From contig NZ_FXTY01000006.1 of the NCBI RefSeq assembly GCF_900182745.1, positions 62,001-126,000 on the forward strand: DNA of 64,000 bases. Reading direction: 5' to 3'. The position numbers were made by a program, and so were the translations under genes. Position 1 is the stretch's first letter, and every line of letters begins with the position of its first letter. The DNA comes from Shimia sagamensis (lineage in GTDB: Bacteria > Pseudomonadota > Alphaproteobacteria > Rhodobacterales > Rhodobacteraceae). Below the pieces are notes generated by a model. The model saw nothing but the letters and a program-made list of their open reading frames with translations, did no database searches and was not told the origin of the DNA. Positions 31,662 to 42,392 of the stretch are shown here, one piece after another.

Positions 31662-33173
31662 GTGGACCTGACTCCCTCGTTTGAAGATTTTGCCAAAGCC
31701 TATGAGGCCGGTGAAAATCAGGTAGTGTACACGCGGCTCGCCGCCGACCTCGACACCCCGGTGTCGCTCATGCTCAAGCTTACTGGCGCCCACAAAGACG
31801 CCTTTATGCTTGAGTCTGTGACCGGTGGCGAAGTGCGTGGACGGTATTCCATCATTGGCATGAAGCCCGATCTGATCTGGCAAACCCATGGCACCGAAAG
31901 CCGCATCAACCGCACCGCGCGGTTTGATCCAGACGGCTTTACACCACAGGACGGCGACCCGCTGACCAACCTGCGGGCTCTGATCGCGGAAAGCCGCATC
32001 GACCTACCTGAAGATATGCCGCAGGCCTCCGCTGGTCTGTTTGGCTACCTCGGCTATGATATGATCCGCCTTGTGGAGCATCTGCCCAACGTGAACCCGG
32101 ACCCGCTGGGCCTGCCCGACGCCTGCATGCTGCGCCCCTCTGTGGTGGCTGTGCTGGATGGTGTGAAAGGCGAAGTCACCGTGGTCTCCCCTGCGTGGGT
32201 CAGCGACGGCCAATCCGCCCGCGCCGCTTACGCACAAGCAGCCGAGCGCGTGATGGATGCCGTGCGCGACCTCGAACGCGCCATGCCGCAAGCTGCACGT
32301 GATCTGGGTGATGCCCATGAGGTCTCGCCACCGGTCTCCAACTTCACCAAAGACGGCTACTTGGCCGCTGTCAAGAAAGCCAAAGAGTACATCAAGGCAG
32401 GTGACATCTTCCAAGTTGTGCCCGCCCAACGCTGGACACAGGACTTCCCGCAGCCGCCATTTGCGCTCTACCGCTCGCTGCGCCGCACCAACCCGTCACC
32501 GTTCATGTTCTACTTCAACTTCGGTGGTTTTCAAGTTGTCGGCGCCAGCCCCGAAATCCTCGTGCGGGTCTTTGGCGACGAAGTCACCATCCGCCCGATC
32601 GCAGGCACCCGACCGCGCGGAGAAACACCTGAGCAGGACAAAGCGCTCGAAGAGGACTTACTGGCAGACAAGAAAGAACTTGCCGAGCACCTCATGCTGC
32701 TTGATCTGGGCCGCAACGATACCGGCCGCGTCTCCAAAATTGGCACCGTGCGCCCGACCGAGAAATTCATCATCGAACGTTACAGCCACGTGATGCACAT
32801 CGTCTCCAACGTGGTGGGTGAACTGGCTGAGGACAAAGACGCGTTGGACGCCTTCTTTGCCGGCATGCCCGCAGGCACTGTCTCCGGTGCGCCCAAAGTG
32901 CGCGCGATGGAAATCATCGACGAGCTGGAACCAGAGAAACGCGGCATCTACGGCGGCGGCGTGGGCTACTTTAGCTCAGGTGGCGACATGGACATCTGCA
33001 TCGCGCTGCGTACAGCAATTGTGAAAGACCAAAAGCTCTACATTCAGGCCGGTGGTGGCGTTGTTTATGACAGCGACCCAGAAGCGGAATACATGGAGAC
33101 CGTACACAAATCCAACGCCATCCGTCGCGCTGCCGCTGACGCTGCGCGCTTTACCGGCAACGGCAATACGTGA
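31662..33173 (+). CDS. trpE: anthranilate synthase component I
   Basis: 503-aa chorismate-using enzyme, first step of tryptophan synthesis. The C-terminal chorismate-binding domain has SPFMFYFNFGGFQVVGASPEILVR, IRPIAGTRPRG, LLDLGRNDTGRVSK, ERYSHVMHIVSNV, AGTVSGAPKVRAMEIIDELE and GGVGYFSSGGDMD. GTG start at 31662. Its stop overlaps the start of a broken VOC-family gene (GTGA). The component II gene is not in view downstream. Confidence 0.97.
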   Translation: MDLTPSFEDFAKAYEAGENQVVYTRLAADLDTPVSLMLKLTGAHKDAFMLESVTGGEVRGRYSIIGMKPDLIWQTHGTESRINRTARFDPDGFTPQDGDPLTNLRALIAESRIDLPEDMPQASAGLFGYLGYDMIRLVEHLPNVNPDPLGLPDACMLRPSVVAVLDGVKGEVTVVSPAWVSDGQSARAAYAQAAERVMDAVRDLERAMPQAARDLGDAHEVSPPVSNFTKDGYLAAVKKAKEYIKAGDIFQVVPAQRWTQDFPQPPFALYRSLRRTNPSPFMFYFNFGGFQVVGASPEILVRVFGDEVTIRPIAGTRPRGETPEQDKALEEDLLADKKELAEHLMLLDLGRNDTGRVSKIGTVRPTEKFIIERYSHVMHIVSNVVGELAEDKDALDAFFAGMPAGTVSGAPKVRAMEIIDELEPEKRGIYGGGVGYFSSGGDMDICIALRTAIVKDQKLYIQAGGGVVYDSDPEAEYMETVHKSNAIRRAAADAARFTGNGNT

Positions 33174-33558
33174 GCGAAACGTCAAATACCTCCGCAGCAC
33201 TGGGCACTGTGACTCCCTATTTCACGGTGCCAGACGCGGAGGCCTTTATCCATTTCGCACAATCCGCCTTTGACGCGAAGATAATCAAAGAAGACCGCTA
33301 CGACAGCGGCGTGGTCCAACACGCCCGTCTACAGATTGCACCTCGGTCCTGATGCTCAACCAGGCAACAGACACCTACCCTGCCAATGCTTCCCAAATGT
33401 ACATTCAGGTTACCGATGCCACTACGTCTTATGCCCGTGCCCTGGAACTTGGCGCCACCTCGATCATGCAACCAAACCTGCGCCCCCACGGCGAGCAAAT
33501 GGCTGGGATCATCGATCCAAGCGGCAACACCTGGTGGATCGCCAGCTCGGCAAATTAA
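33170..33558 (+). pseudogene. VOC (PhnB/glyoxalase-like) protein gene with a one-base frameshift
   Basis: Starting at a GTG overlapping the trpE stop, the frame reads SALGTVTPYFTVPDAEAFIHF ... VVQHARLQI and then hits an early stop at 33350-33352. The reading continues one base out of frame from TSVLMLNQATDTYP to EQMAGIIDPSGNTWWIASS at 33558. Both halves belong to one VOC-superfamily protein of about 130 aa. The expected joint (ATT GGC ACC, I-G-T) reads ATT GC ACC, so one G is missing near 33337. The shift inactivates the gene unless it is a sequencing error. Likely a metalloenzyme or resistance-type protein before damage. Confidence 0.85.
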
Positions 33559-33574
33559 CCACGTAGCCCCCAAC

Positions 33575-33604
33575 AAAAAAGCCACCCCTAAGGCGGCCTA
33601 TTTT
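33575..33604. terminator. bidirectional terminator between the VOC remnant and the small basic gene
   Basis: GCCACC / GGCGGC stem (one G-U) with a CCTAA loop, flanked by six As on the left and TATTTTAT on the right. It can stop both converging transcripts and overlaps the stop codon of the leftward gene. Confidence 0.65.
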
Positions 33605-33780
33605 ATCTTCTTGGCAATCTTTTCTTCTTTGGACAATTTGTTGCCCCAGGTATTCTTACTGATCCCCATATCATAGGCCATCGGCTTGGTTTTGCCTTTG
33701 CTGACCTTACCGCCTTTGTCCAAATACTGCTGGATCAGATCCTCATCGGTGGTCTCTTTAGGCACATGTTTCATCGCCAT
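33598..33780 (-). CDS. small basic protein of unknown function
   Basis: 60-aa lysine-rich protein ([24 protein letters not shown], then [18 protein letters not shown] and [10 protein letters not shown]). The frame is open to 33951, but ATG 33780 follows GGGGGAAG and gives a compact protein with the look of a conserved alphaproteobacterial small protein. It may bind nucleic acid given its charge; no domain recognised. Its stop lies inside the bidirectional terminator. Divergent from cpdB. Confidence 0.6.
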   Translation of the reverse strand: MAMKHVPKETTDEDLIQQYLDKGGKVSKGKTKPMAYDMGISKNTWGNKLSKEEKIAKKIK

Positions 33781-34090
33781 CTTCCCCCATCTGCAAGGTG
33801 CGGAATCGCGCCATGCTTTGTTTCTCCAGCCTATCAACGGGTCCGTGAATGGCCAGCCCAAACAACAGCATTCCAAATCATATTGCATATACTCAGACTT
33901 GATGGATGCTGTTTCCGTCACAAACTCACCCCTCAGTTGTCCCACCAACACTCAGGCGCAGAACGCAAAAGTTTGTCCAAACGGTAAAACCAACGTTACA
34001 CTGTGCAATCACATAGCAAGAAAGATCGTCAGTTTGATTCGTCGGGGATCACGCGAGGCGGCGTATTTTTTAAAACTTAGGGAGCCCATC
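33781..34090. other. gene-free region upstream of cpdB
   Basis: 310 bases without a convincing gene on either strand. It holds the promoter regions of the leftward 60-aa gene and of cpdB; AGGGAG lies about 10 bases before the cpdB ATG, after an A/T tract (GTATTTTTTAAAAC). Confidence 0.5.
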
Positions 34091-36052
34091 ATGTCTCAAT
34101 TCACCTTATCACGTCGCCATTTTCTGGCTTCAACGGCAGGCTTCATTGCCCTGCACCCTTTCTCCGCCAACGCTGCCACCAATCAGGCACACCTACGGAT
34201 CATGGAGACCACCGACCTGCACGTGCACGTCTTCCCGTATGATTATTATGCCGACAAACCACGCGACACAGTTGGCCTCTCCCGCACCGCCTCCCACGTA
34301 AAAGCCATCCGGGCTGAGGCCACCAACTCCATGCTGATCGACAACGGTGACTTTCTGCAGGGCAACCCAATGGGCGACTACATCGCTTATGAGCGCGGCA
34401 TGAAAGAAGGCGACATGCACCCCGTCATCACCGCGATGAACACCGTTGGCTTTGATGCCTCAACGCTGGGCAACCATGAGTTCAACTACGGCCTCGATTT
34501 CCTGATGAAATCTCTCGCGGGCGCGGACTTCCCGGTGATCTGTGCCAACGTTGCGCTCGAAGAAGGCGGCAGCCCAACCAAAGACAAAACCCTGATCAAG
34601 CCTTACGTGATCCTCGACCGAGAAATCACCGACGGCGCTGGTGAAACCCACCCGATCAAAGTCGGCCTGATTGGCTTTGTGCCACCACAAGTGATGAACT
34701 GGGACCGCCGCCATCTCGAAGGCAACGTCATGGCGCGTGACATCGTCGACACCGCCAAAGCTTATGTGCCGGTGATGAAAGAACAGGGCTGTGATCTGAT
34801 CATCGCGCTCTCCCACTCCGGCATTGGTGCCGCCGACCACAGCGACGGCATGGAAAACGCCTCCGTTCCACTGGCAGCGATCGACGGCATCGACGCAGTT
34901 CTGACCGGCCACCACCACCGTGTGTTCCCCTCCTCCGCCTATGACGGCATGGCAGGCGTGGACGTGGCCAACGGCACGCTGATGGGCAAACCCGCCGCCA
35001 TGGGCGGATTCTGGGGCTCTCACCTTGGTCTGATTGACCTGATGCTGGAACGCTCCGGCAACGAGTGGAAAATTGTCAGCCACTCAACAGAGGCCCGCCC
35101 GATTTCCAAACGCAACGAAGACCGTTCCATCACGGCGCTTGTGGAAGATCAGCCAGACGTCTTGGCCAGTGTTCAGGCCGAACACGACGCCACATTGGCT
35201 TACGTGCGCCGTGCAGTTGGCAAGACAGACGCGCCATTGCACAGCTACTTCGCGCTGGTCGCGGATGACCCGTCGGTGCAGATCGTGTCGATTGCCCAAA
35301 GCTGGTACATTGCGGAGATGATGAAAGGCACCGAATACGAAGGCTTGCCCATTCTATCTGCCGCCGCCCCTTTCAAAGCTGGTGGGCGTGGTGGTCCAGA
35401 GTATTACACCGACGTGGCCAAAGGCGACGTGGCGATCAAAAACGTGTCGGACCTTTATCTCTACCCCAACACTGCTCGCGCGGTGAAGGTGAGTGGCCAA
35501 GAGGTCAAAGACTGGCTGGAACGCTCGGCGGGTATCTTCAACCAAGTGGAAGCCGGCAAAGCGGATCAAGTGCTGCTGAACCCGGATTTCCCATCTTACA
35601 ACTTTGATGTGATGGACGGTGTCACCTATGAAATCGACCTGTCCCAGCCTTCCAAATTTGACCCCAAGGGCAATCTGATCAACGCCGATGCCAACCGCAT
35701 CGTGAACCTGATGTTTGACGGCAAGCCTTTGGACATGAACGCGGAATTCATCATCGCCACCAACAACTACCGCGCTGGCGGCGGCGGCAAATTCCCAGGC
35801 GCCATGGGCGACACCATTGTGTTTGAAGGCCCGGACACCAACCGCGACGTGATCGTGCGCTACATCGTTGAGAAAGGCACCATCAGCCCACGTGCGGATG
35901 CCAACTGGACCTTCGCCCCATTGCCGGGCACGTCGGTATTGTTTGATACTGGGCCGAAGGCCGCAGACTACAGCGACAGCGTGGACGGTGTCTCGATTGA
36001 AGCTGCAGGAGAAGGCCCCGACGGTTTCGCGCGCTTTCGCATTCAGCTGTAA
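34091..36052 (+). CDS. cpdB: 2',3'-cyclic-nucleotide 2'-phosphodiesterase / 3'-nucleotidase
   Basis: 653-aa periplasmic bifunctional enzyme salvaging nucleotides and phosphate. The N-terminus carries a twin-arginine type signal ([15 protein letters not shown], cleaved after about ANA). The metallophosphoesterase domain has [37 protein letters not shown] and TGHHHRVFP. The C-terminal 5'-nucleotidase domain (about 390-640) includes [13 protein letters not shown] and [13 protein letters not shown]. Length matches CpdB (~650 aa). The open frame extends upstream, but the ATG at 34091 starts the export signal. Monocistronic with a strong terminator. Confidence 0.95.
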   Translation: MSQFTLSRRHFLASTAGFIALHPFSANAATNQAHLRIMETTDLHVHVFPYDYYADKPRDTVGLSRTASHVKAIRAEATNSMLIDNGDFLQGNPMGDYIAYERGMKEGDMHPVITAMNTVGFDASTLGNHEFNYGLDFLMKSLAGADFPVICANVALEEGGSPTKDKTLIKPYVILDREITDGAGETHPIKVGLIGFVPPQVMNWDRRHLEGNVMARDIVDTAKAYVPVMKEQGCDLIIALSHSGIGAADHSDGMENASVPLAAIDGIDAVLTGHHHRVFPSSAYDGMAGVDVANGTLMGKPAAMGGFWGSHLGLIDLMLERSGNEWKIVSHSTEARPISKRNEDRSITALVEDQPDVLASVQAEHDATLAYVRRAVGKTDAPLHSYFALVADDPSVQIVSIAQSWYIAEMMKGTEYEGLPILSAAAPFKAGGRGGPEYYTDVAKGDVAIKNVSDLYLYPNTARAVKVSGQEVKDWLERSAGIFNQVEAGKADQVLLNPDFPSYNFDVMDGVTYEIDLSQPSKFDPKGNLINADANRIVNLMFDGKPLDMNAEFIIATNNYRAGGGGKFPGAMGDTIVFEGPDTNRDVIVRYIVEKGTISPRADANWTFAPLPGTSVLFDTGPKAADYSDSVDGVSIEAAGEGPDGFARFRIQL

Positions 36053-36071
36053 GCGTCGCTGCACAAAGACA

Positions 36072-36099
36072 AAGGGCCGGAGGTTTCTCCGGCCCTTTT
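36072..36099 (+). terminator. Rho-independent terminator after cpdB
   Basis: AAGGGCCGGA / TCCGGCCCTT perfect 10-bp stem with a 6-nt loop, ending TTTTC. Its A-rich left side means it could also end the leftward gene at 36108. Confidence 0.9.
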
Positions 36100-36107
36100 C
36101 TATACAC

Positions 36108-36680
36108 TCAAAGACAGGTCCAAGTTTCCACATCATACTGAGGCGACGGCATCTTTGGCCACGGTTGGGGCGCCTCACTTGGATTGCGCAACAGCGGGTC
36201 AAACTGCCCTTTCCGGTTGCGTAAGCTCTCTGGATCCAGCGCCAATCTCTGACACTTTGCCAGGTCGCTGATGGTCGTGCCGCGGGCCTGTGTCAGGTCA
36301 ATCAAATGCCCCTTCCGCTGGCTCAACGTCGCCCGAAACTTCAAAGGTTGATCCAGTGTGAATATATGTGTGTTCACCCCAAACAGCTTGGCCTCGCCTT
36401 GCCAGTCCTCACCGGACGCAAACACAAGTTCAAATCGCCCCGGCGGCACCAAAACCTGAAAAAATTCCCCGCCTCGCACGTAAGCCGCCAAGACAACCTT
36501 CTCCCTCTCGACATCCCGCAAATGGAGGAGATAGTCGGCATCTCCCGTAGTTTTGATCAGCAATGGCAGAGTGGCAGGCAACCCAGACCGGTTCCACAAC
36601 AGCCCCTGTGGTCGCTCATCCGAAGACGCTGACAGTGCCGTCACAAACACTGCAAAGAGCGTAGAAATGACCCGCGCCAT
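36108..36680 (-). CDS. secreted protein of unknown function
   Basis: 190-aa exported protein. A signal peptide covers about residues 1-19 (MARVISTLFAVFVTALSAS). The mature domain looks beta-rich: GLPATLPLLIKTTGDADYLLHLRD, GGEFFQVLVPPGRFELVFASGEDWQGEAKLFG. The phrase VPPGxFEL resembles carrier-type or carboxypeptidase regulatory-like beta-sandwich domains, but I cannot assign a family. Two cysteines are near the end. Upstream on the same strand is a small membrane protein (10-base gap), likely the same operon. Confidence 0.65.
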   Translation of the reverse strand: MARVISTLFAVFVTALSASSDERPQGLLWNRSGLPATLPLLIKTTGDADYLLHLRDVEREKVVLAAYVRGGEFFQVLVPPGRFELVFASGEDWQGEAKLFGVNTHIFTLDQPLKFRATLSQRKGHLIDLTQARGTTISDLAKCQRLALDPESLRNRKGQFDPLLRNPSEAPQPWPKMPSPQYDVETWTCL

Positions 36681-36689
36681 AGCCGAACC

Positions 36690-37112
36690 TCACACAACGT
36701 CGCCCTCACCAAACTTCGCGATCCTATACAAACACACCGCATAGATCGCGGTGACCGGCGTCAAGAGCACCTCAAACAAGGTGGTCGAGAACAGCGCCAA
36801 AACGGTATTGACGACCACAAAGTAAAACAAGAACCACTGAATTTTCTCAACCACAGACCGCGCGCCTGAGCTTGTCACAAATCCCCCTGCAACACCGCCC
36901 ACAAGCATCAACAACAGGTTTAGCGCCAAGGCCAAAAGCTCAAACGGCAGCATGGTCTGATCGGTCAAACGCCCGCCCCACACAATGCTATGGGGTAAAA
37001 CACCTGCGATGATAAGCAGATGGAAGATCAAAAACAGAGACGGCAGTACAATCAAGAACCTGCTCGCCGCTCCAAGACTAAGTTTTACGATGAAAGCATC
37101 CAACGATTTCAT
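36690..37112 (-). CDS. four-helix membrane protein of unknown function
   Basis: 140-aa integral membrane protein with about four hydrophobic segments (about 15-40, 55-78, 90-110, 112-130). ATG 37112 (MKSLDAFIVKLSL) is chosen; ATG 37133 is possible and GGAAGG lies between them. No family recognised. It precedes the secreted gene at 36108-36680 by 9 bases. The gap to the RND gene (37113-37271) holds no gene. Confidence 0.6.
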   Translation of the reverse strand: MKSLDAFIVKLSLGAASRFLIVLPSLFLIFHLLIIAGVLPHSIVWGGRLTDQTMLPFELLALALNLLLMLVGGVAGGFVTSSGARSVVEKIQWFLFYFVVVNTVLALFSTTLFEVLLTPVTAIYAVCLYRIAKFGEGDVV

Positions 37113-37271
37113 GTTTTTCTGGCCTTCCGCCATTCGACAGCCCCGGCGCCACCAAGGTTTCAAAAACCACGCGCCACCAAAACAACGCCCGGTCCAAAAC
37201 GCACTGTGGCGGCAACCTGTCATAGGTATGTGCCGCCACAGACTACGTTTTCTCCAGTGTTCAGAGCGGAT

Positions 37272-40200
37272 TTATGCCGCCTCTGACGGCTCCGCCTTCT
37301 TGTTTGTCCCTTTGGCCCACTCTCGTGCCTGCTGCAGCAAGACATAGAGGATCGGCACAATCACGACACCAATGACTGTTGCAGCAAGCATGCCGCCAAA
37401 CACCGCCACACCAATCGCCTTCTGGCTCGCGGCCCCGGCCCCGTTGGCCGCCAACAATGGCACCACGCCCAACAGGAAGGACAGGGCTGTCATCATCACG
37501 GCCCGGAAACGCTGGCTGGCCGCTTCAATCGCAGCCTCCTTGATACTCAGACCTGCTGCCCGCCGTTCCATCGCAAACTCCACGATAAGAATGGCATTTT
37601 TGGAGGCCAAGCCAATCAGCATGATCATCCCGATCTGCGTGTAGAGGTTCACATCCCCGCCAGACACCGCCACCGCCGCCAGCGCGCCGAACAACGCCAC
37701 CGTCACTGAGAGCAAAATGCCAATTGGCATCGTCCAACTCTCATACTGAGCCACAAGGAACAGGTAGGCAAAGACCACCGCCATGATCAGGATAATCACG
37801 ACAAGCCCGCTGCCGGACTGCTGTTGCTGCGCGGTTCCGGTCCATTCAAAACTATATCCTGGTGGCAGAGCGTTGACGGCCTCTTCTTCCAAGACACGAA
37901 TGGCATCGCCGGTTGAAAGCCCTTCTTTTGGCACCCCGGTCACAGTGGCGGAGCGGAACATATTGTAGCGGTTCAGCGCCACCGGCCCAAGCTCGTTGCG
38001 CACGGTTACAAGCGTGCCCATTGGCACCATATCTCCGCTTTGCGACCGCACATATAACGCATTGATGTCCTCAACCTGTGAACGGAACTCGCCATCCGCC
38101 TGGATCATCACGCGATAGACACGTCCAAACAGGTTAAAATCATTCACATAGATCGAGCCCATATAGCCTTGTAACGTTGTGAACACATCAGAGATCGACA
38201 CGTTCAAAGACTTGGCCTTCTCGCGATCCAGATCCACATAGACCTTGGGCACGTTCGCGCGGAATGTGGAGTAGCTCTGTGCCATCTCATCACGTTGGTT
38301 GGTCGCATAGACCAAAGAGCCAACAGCCGCTGCCAGGTCCTGCGCAGAGCCACCGCCAGTCTGCTGCACCTTCATTTCCACGCCCGCGCTCATTCCGAGA
38401 CCAGAAATCGGCGGTGGATTAAACGCAATCACACTGGCAGAAATCTCCTGGTTGGCGACGCCATAAACCTTCGCCAAAATCCCGTCCGCACTCAGCTCAT
38501 CCGTCTGACGATCATCCCATGGATCAAGGTTCAAAATGATCATCGAACCGTTGGAACCGGAGCCGTTGAGCAAACTAAACCCATTCACCATTACAGAACC
38601 AGCCACGCCCGGAATTTCCATCAGCTGTTCATTCAAGCGTGCCGTAACGGTCTCGGTTCGCTCCAACGACGCCGCATCCGGCAGTTGCACATCCACAAAC
38701 AGCGTGCCGTTGTCTTCCAAAGGAATAAAGCCCGCTGGAATGGTGTTAAACAAGGTACCGGACCCCGCAACCATCACCGCCAACATAACCACGGCAATGA
38801 TCGGAATGCGCACACACCGACGCACAACGCCAACATAAGCACCGCGCGCGCCATCCACGCCTTTCTCAAACACCGCCATCACCCCTTTGGGGCCACCTGG
38901 ATCGCGTGCTTTCAAGATCAGCGAGCACAGCGCCGGAGACAGTGTTAGCGCGTTTATTGAGGAGATCACAACCGCTGTAGAAATGGTCACGGCAAACTGC
39001 GTATACAGCCGTCCTGTGATGCCGGGCATAAAGGTCACCGGTACAAACACCGCCAACAGAACCAACGTTGTCGCAATAACGGGGCCCGTAATCTGCCCCA
39101 TCGCCTTACGGGTTGCTTCCGCCGCTGGTAGCCCCTCTTCCGCGATGATCCGTTCGACGTTCTCAACCACAACAATAGCATCGTCCACCACAATCCCAAT
39201 GGCCAAGACCAGAGCAAACAGCGAGATGGTGTTGAGCGACATGCCAAACAACAACAAGAACGCAAATGTGCCGATCAAAGACACTGGAATGGCGATCGCC
39301 GGGATGGCTGTTGCCCGCACATTTCCAAGGAAAATGAACACCACCGAAATCACCAGAATAAAGGTCAAAATCAAGGTTGAGACCACATCACTCAGCGACT
39401 GTTCCACAAACAGCGTGCTGTCATAGGGGATGGCATAGGTCACATCATCCGGGAATGCGGCTGAGAGGCGTTCAACTTCAGCCTTCACTGCATCTGCTAC
39501 CGCAAGCGCATTCTCGCCTGGTGCCTGATAAATTGCCAAAACCGTCGCTGGATTGCCATCTGCACGGCCAGAGGCGTTGTAATAGTTTGCGCCCAACTCC
39601 ACACGTGCCACGTCTTTCATGCGCACGATGCTCCCGGCCTCGCCAGTCCGCAGCACAATCTCTTCAAACTCCTTCACAGTGCTCAAACGGCCCTTGGATT
39701 TGATGGTGTATTGAAATTGCTGACCTGTTGGGATCGGAGGTGTCCCAATCTGGCCCGCTGAGACTTCGAGGTTTTGCTCCCGGATAGCTGCAACCAAGTC
39801 GCCCGGCGTCAGGCCAAGCCCAGCCATGCGGTCAGGGTCCATCCACATCCGCATGGAGTATTCAAAATTGGTCATCACATCAGCCTTACCCACCCCTTTG
39901 ACGCGCGCCAGCGCGTCACGAAGGTTGATGGAGGCATAGTTGGAAAGGAACACTTCATCATAGGTGCTGTTGGGCGACGCAAGTGTCACGATCAAAAGCA
40001 TGTTGGTGGAGGACTTTTGTGTCACAACCCCGCTGTTTGTCACCTCTGTGGGCAACTGCGACGTCGCCTGAGCCACCCGGTTTTGCACATTCACTGACGC
40101 GATGTCCGGATCTGTTCCAACTTCGAAAGTTACGGAAAGGTTGTAAGAGCCGGTGTCCGTGCTGTCAGACGACATATAGATCATGTCGTCCACCCCGTTC

Positions 40201-40409
40201 ACCTGTGCCTCAATTGGCGCGGCGACGGTGTTTTCAACGGTTTCTGAATTGGCTCCGGTGTAATTGGTCGACACTGTGACCACCGGTGGTGTGATGTCCG
40301 GAAACTGCTCAACAGGGAGCGCATTATACCCGATGAACCCCATTATGGAGAGCACCAGTGAGATCACAAACGCCGTCTTGGGGCGTTGGATGAAAATCGC
40401 TGAAAACAC
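37272..40409 (-). CDS. RND multidrug efflux transporter, AcrB/MexB (HAE1) type
   Basis: 1045-aa inner-membrane pump, the usual length. The N-terminus [24 protein letters not shown] and [12 protein letters not shown] are HAE1-type. The proton-relay acidic pair is in [16 protein letters not shown] (TM4), and the GxSxxxxxxALxLSPALC and [14 protein letters not shown] blocks are present. Twelve transmembrane segments and two large periplasmic loops are expected. It follows its membrane-fusion partner by three bases. No outer-membrane channel gene is in the operon, so a shared TolC is likely used. Confidence 0.95.
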   Translation of the reverse strand: MFSAIFIQRPKTAFVISLVLSIMGFIGYNALPVEQFPDITPPVVTVSTNYTGANSETVENTVAAPIEAQVNGVDDMIYMSSDSTDTGSYNLSVTFEVGTDPDIASVNVQNRVAQATSQLPTEVTNSGVVTQKSSTNMLLIVTLASPNSTYDEVFLSNYASINLRDALARVKGVGKADVMTNFEYSMRMWMDPDRMAGLGLTPGDLVAAIREQNLEVSAGQIGTPPIPTGQQFQYTIKSKGRLSTVKEFEEIVLRTGEAGSIVRMKDVARVELGANYYNASGRADGNPATVLAIYQAPGENALAVADAVKAEVERLSAAFPDDVTYAIPYDSTLFVEQSLSDVVSTLILTFILVISVVFIFLGNVRATAIPAIAIPVSLIGTFAFLLLFGMSLNTISLFALVLAIGIVVDDAIVVVENVERIIAEEGLPAAEATRKAMGQITGPVIATTLVLLAVFVPVTFMPGITGRLYTQFAVTISTAVVISSINALTLSPALCSLILKARDPGGPKGVMAVFEKGVDGARGAYVGVVRRCVRIPIIAVVMLAVMVAGSGTLFNTIPAGFIPLEDNGTLFVDVQLPDAASLERTETVTARLNEQLMEIPGVAGSVMVNGFSLLNGSGSNGSMIILNLDPWDDRQTDELSADGILAKVYGVANQEISASVIAFNPPPISGLGMSAGVEMKVQQTGGGSAQDLAAAVGSLVYATNQRDEMAQSYSTFRANVPKVYVDLDREKAKSLNVSISDVFTTLQGYMGSIYVNDFNLFGRVYRVMIQADGEFRSQVEDINALYVRSQSGDMVPMGTLVTVRNELGPVALNRYNMFRSATVTGVPKEGLSTGDAIRVLEEEAVNALPPGYSFEWTGTAQQQQSGSGLVVIILIMAVVFAYLFLVAQYESWTMPIGILLSVTVALFGALAAVAVSGGDVNLYTQIGMIMLIGLASKNAILIVEFAMERRAAGLSIKEAAIEAASQRFRAVMMTALSFLLGVVPLLAANGAGAASQKAIGVAVFGGMLAATVIGVVIVPILYVLLQQAREWAKGTNKKAEPSEAA

Positions 40410-40412
40410 GGC

Positions 40413-41549
40413 TTATTGCTCCTCTGTCGACTGACCGGCCAGCACCGCGTCCACGGTTACGCCGGGGCGCACTCGCTGCAGACCTTCGACAATCACCCCT
40501 TCGCCTTCGCGCATGCCGTCTTCAACAACCACAGCTGCTTCTACCTGACGGCCCAGCGTCACATAGCGCTGCTCCACCGTCTGTTGTTGCCCCACAACAA
40601 GTACAAAGTCGCCGCGCTGATCTCGCTGCACAGCCGCCTGAGGGATCATCAACACCTGACTTGGCGAGGCGCTGGCAATCCGAACATTCAGGAACGCTCC
40701 ATCCAACAGCAAACCCCGCGCGTTTTCAAACTCGGCACGCAAGGTAATCGTGCCCGTGGCCGGGTTGATCCGGTTGTCAACAAACACCACCTGGCCCACT
40801 TCTTCCAGCTCGTCGCCATTCGGCAAGATGACATAGACCTTGGGGGCTTTGTCTTTGTCCGCCAGTTCCTGAAGCTCGGCTTCGTGATGCTCCATCACTT
40901 CAACCAATTGTTTTTCTGTGAGCGAGAACTCCACATAGATCGGCGCAGTGCGCACAATGTTGATCAGCGACGCACTTGTCGGCCCCACCAACTCGCCTAC
41001 ACTGACATTTGAGCGCCCAACACGGCCGTCAAACGGTGCGTGGATTTTGGTGTAATCCAAATCCAGCTGCGCCTGAGCAATTGCGGCTTTGGCAATTTCA
41101 ACCTGCGCCTTGGCCACTTCATTGTTGGCCACCGCCACATCACGGTCTGCCTCTGTGCCCACATCACGCTCAAACAGCTCGGATTTCCGCACTAACTCCA
41201 CTTCAGTTAAGCGAAGATTGGCTTCCGCTTGCGCCAGGTCGGCTTTACGCGCGTCCACTGTCGCTTGGTAGACCTCAGGTTCGATCTCAAACAACAGATC
41301 CCCCGCGGTCACCACGTCACCGTCCTGACCGTGAATCTTCTCCACGAACCCACTCACCCGCGCGACAAGGTCAACCTTATCCACGGCCTCACCTTTACCA
41401 ATGAAAATCACTTCATCGATCAACTCATCAGTGTAGGCGGCGGCAATAGCAACTTTGGGTGCGGGCGCATCTTGTGCGATGGCGCTCGATGTCAAAAGGC
41501 TCACCGAGAGCATGGCCGCCGAGAAGGGCGTGAAATACGGAAACTTCAT
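40413..41549 (-). CDS. RND efflux membrane fusion protein (periplasmic adaptor)
   Basis: 378-aa exported adaptor linking the RND pump to an outer-membrane channel. Signal peptide at about 1-25 (ends SSAIAQ). It has lipoyl half-motifs FVEKIHGQDGDVVTAGDLLFEI, a coiled-coil hairpin (about 85-150, ADLAQAEANLRLTEVELVRKSEL...) and the second lipoyl half KIHAPFDGRVGRSNVSVGELV. It lacks a lipoprotein cysteine. ATG 41549 is chosen for the signal peptide. Co-transcribed with the pump gene. No regulator lies next to it; the 41550-41742 gap probably holds the promoter. Confidence 0.93.
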   Translation of the reverse strand: MKFPYFTPFSAAMLSVSLLTSSAIAQDAPAPKVAIAAAYTDELIDEVIFIGKGEAVDKVDLVARVSGFVEKIHGQDGDVVTAGDLLFEIEPEVYQATVDARKADLAQAEANLRLTEVELVRKSELFERDVGTEADRDVAVANNEVAKAQVEIAKAAIAQAQLDLDYTKIHAPFDGRVGRSNVSVGELVGPTSASLINIVRTAPIYVEFSLTEKQLVEVMEHHEAELQELADKDKAPKVYVILPNGDELEEVGQVVFVDNRINPATGTITLRAEFENARGLLLDGAFLNVRIASASPSQVLMIPQAAVQRDQRGDFVLVVGQQQTVEQRYVTLGRQVEAAVVVEDGMREGEGVIVEGLQRVRPGVTVDAVLAGQSTEEQ

Positions 41550-41742
41550 GGTGTCTATTCCCAATAGATTGGAGATCAGGGCCGACAATGGGCGGTGATC
41601 CCATGACAATTGACGCCATAGAAACACGCGACACAGCAGGCGGCAAGCGTGTGTTAACCACAAATGCCAAGCATCTGTCTGAAAAAGCAAAAACGCGCCC
41701 ATTGCGGAGCCCGTTTTCCTAGCTTGGAACCCATTTGGTCAA

Positions 41743-42111
41743 TTAGTCTTGGTCGTAGTACGCAGGCGGATCATCATAGATCGCCCAACCAAACTCGCCT
41801 TCTGACCCCGGCAACTCTTCCTGTTTCATCTTCGCCTGGATGTAGGTCTTGGCCACAAAGTGCGCACTAACCGGCGCGGTCAGGAACAGGAAAATAGTGA
41901 TCAACAATTCATGGAACGACAGGCTGTTTTTTACGAGAAGAAAATACAACATCGAGGCAATCAACACCCCGCCAACCCCAAGCGTGGTTGCTTTGGTCGG
42001 CGCGTGCAAGCGCTGCATAGTATCGTGCAATTTGATCACGCCCACACTTCCGACCAGCCCAAACACACCGGCCAGAACAATGAAGAAGGATATAAGAATT
42101 TCTACCAACAT
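41743..42111 (-). CDS. mnhG: Na+/H+ antiporter subunit G
   Basis: 122-aa inner-membrane subunit of the Mrp/Mnh cation antiporter. Three hydrophobic segments: MLVEILISFFIVLAGVFGLVGSVG, GVGGVLIASMLYFLLV and LLITIFLFLTAPVSAHFVAK. The motif GVIKLHDTMQRLHAPTKATTLG is the MnhG signature. It has an acidic, tyrosine-rich C-terminal tail. Last gene of the six-gene operon; ATG at 42111, 11 bases after mnhF. Confidence 0.92.
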   Translation of the reverse strand: MLVEILISFFIVLAGVFGLVGSVGVIKLHDTMQRLHAPTKATTLGVGGVLIASMLYFLLVKNSLSFHELLITIFLFLTAPVSAHFVAKTYIQAKMKQEELPGSEGEFGWAIYDDPPAYYDQD

Positions 42112-42122
42112 CTGCCTCTCCT

Positions 42123-42392
42123 TTACTCGATGATATCGCCGCGCAGCACAAAGCGGCAGTAAGCCACGGTCGACACAAAGCCCACCATTGCCACCAGCAT
42201 AGACGCTTCGTAATAAATCGCGGTGCCTTGGTGTACGCCGTAGAGAATTAGCAGCGCGATCGTGTTGATCACAATTGTGTCCAACGCCAGGATGCGATCC
42301 GCCGCTGTTGGTCCACTTGCGATGCGCCAAACACACAACAAAATGCCAATCCCAAAACAGGCAAAGCCAAAATAGAGAGCCATCGTGATCAT
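42123..42392 (-). CDS. mnhF: Na+/H+ antiporter subunit F
   Basis: 89-aa inner-membrane subunit with three hydrophobic segments. RIASGPTAADRILALDTI is the characteristic MnhF motif. It starts inside the stop of mnhE (ATGA overlap). Confidence 0.92.
   Translation of the reverse strand: MITMALYFGFACFGIGILLCVWRIASGPTAADRILALDTIVINTIALLILYGVHQGTAIYYEASMLVAMVGFVSTVAYCRFVLRGDIIE

Noticed and set aside
41690-41720. Possible terminator after mnhG
   Set aside because: The sequence resembles a common ACGGGCTCCGCAATGG-type terminator and has a T-rich end read leftward, but the stem pairs poorly, so it was not listed as a feature.
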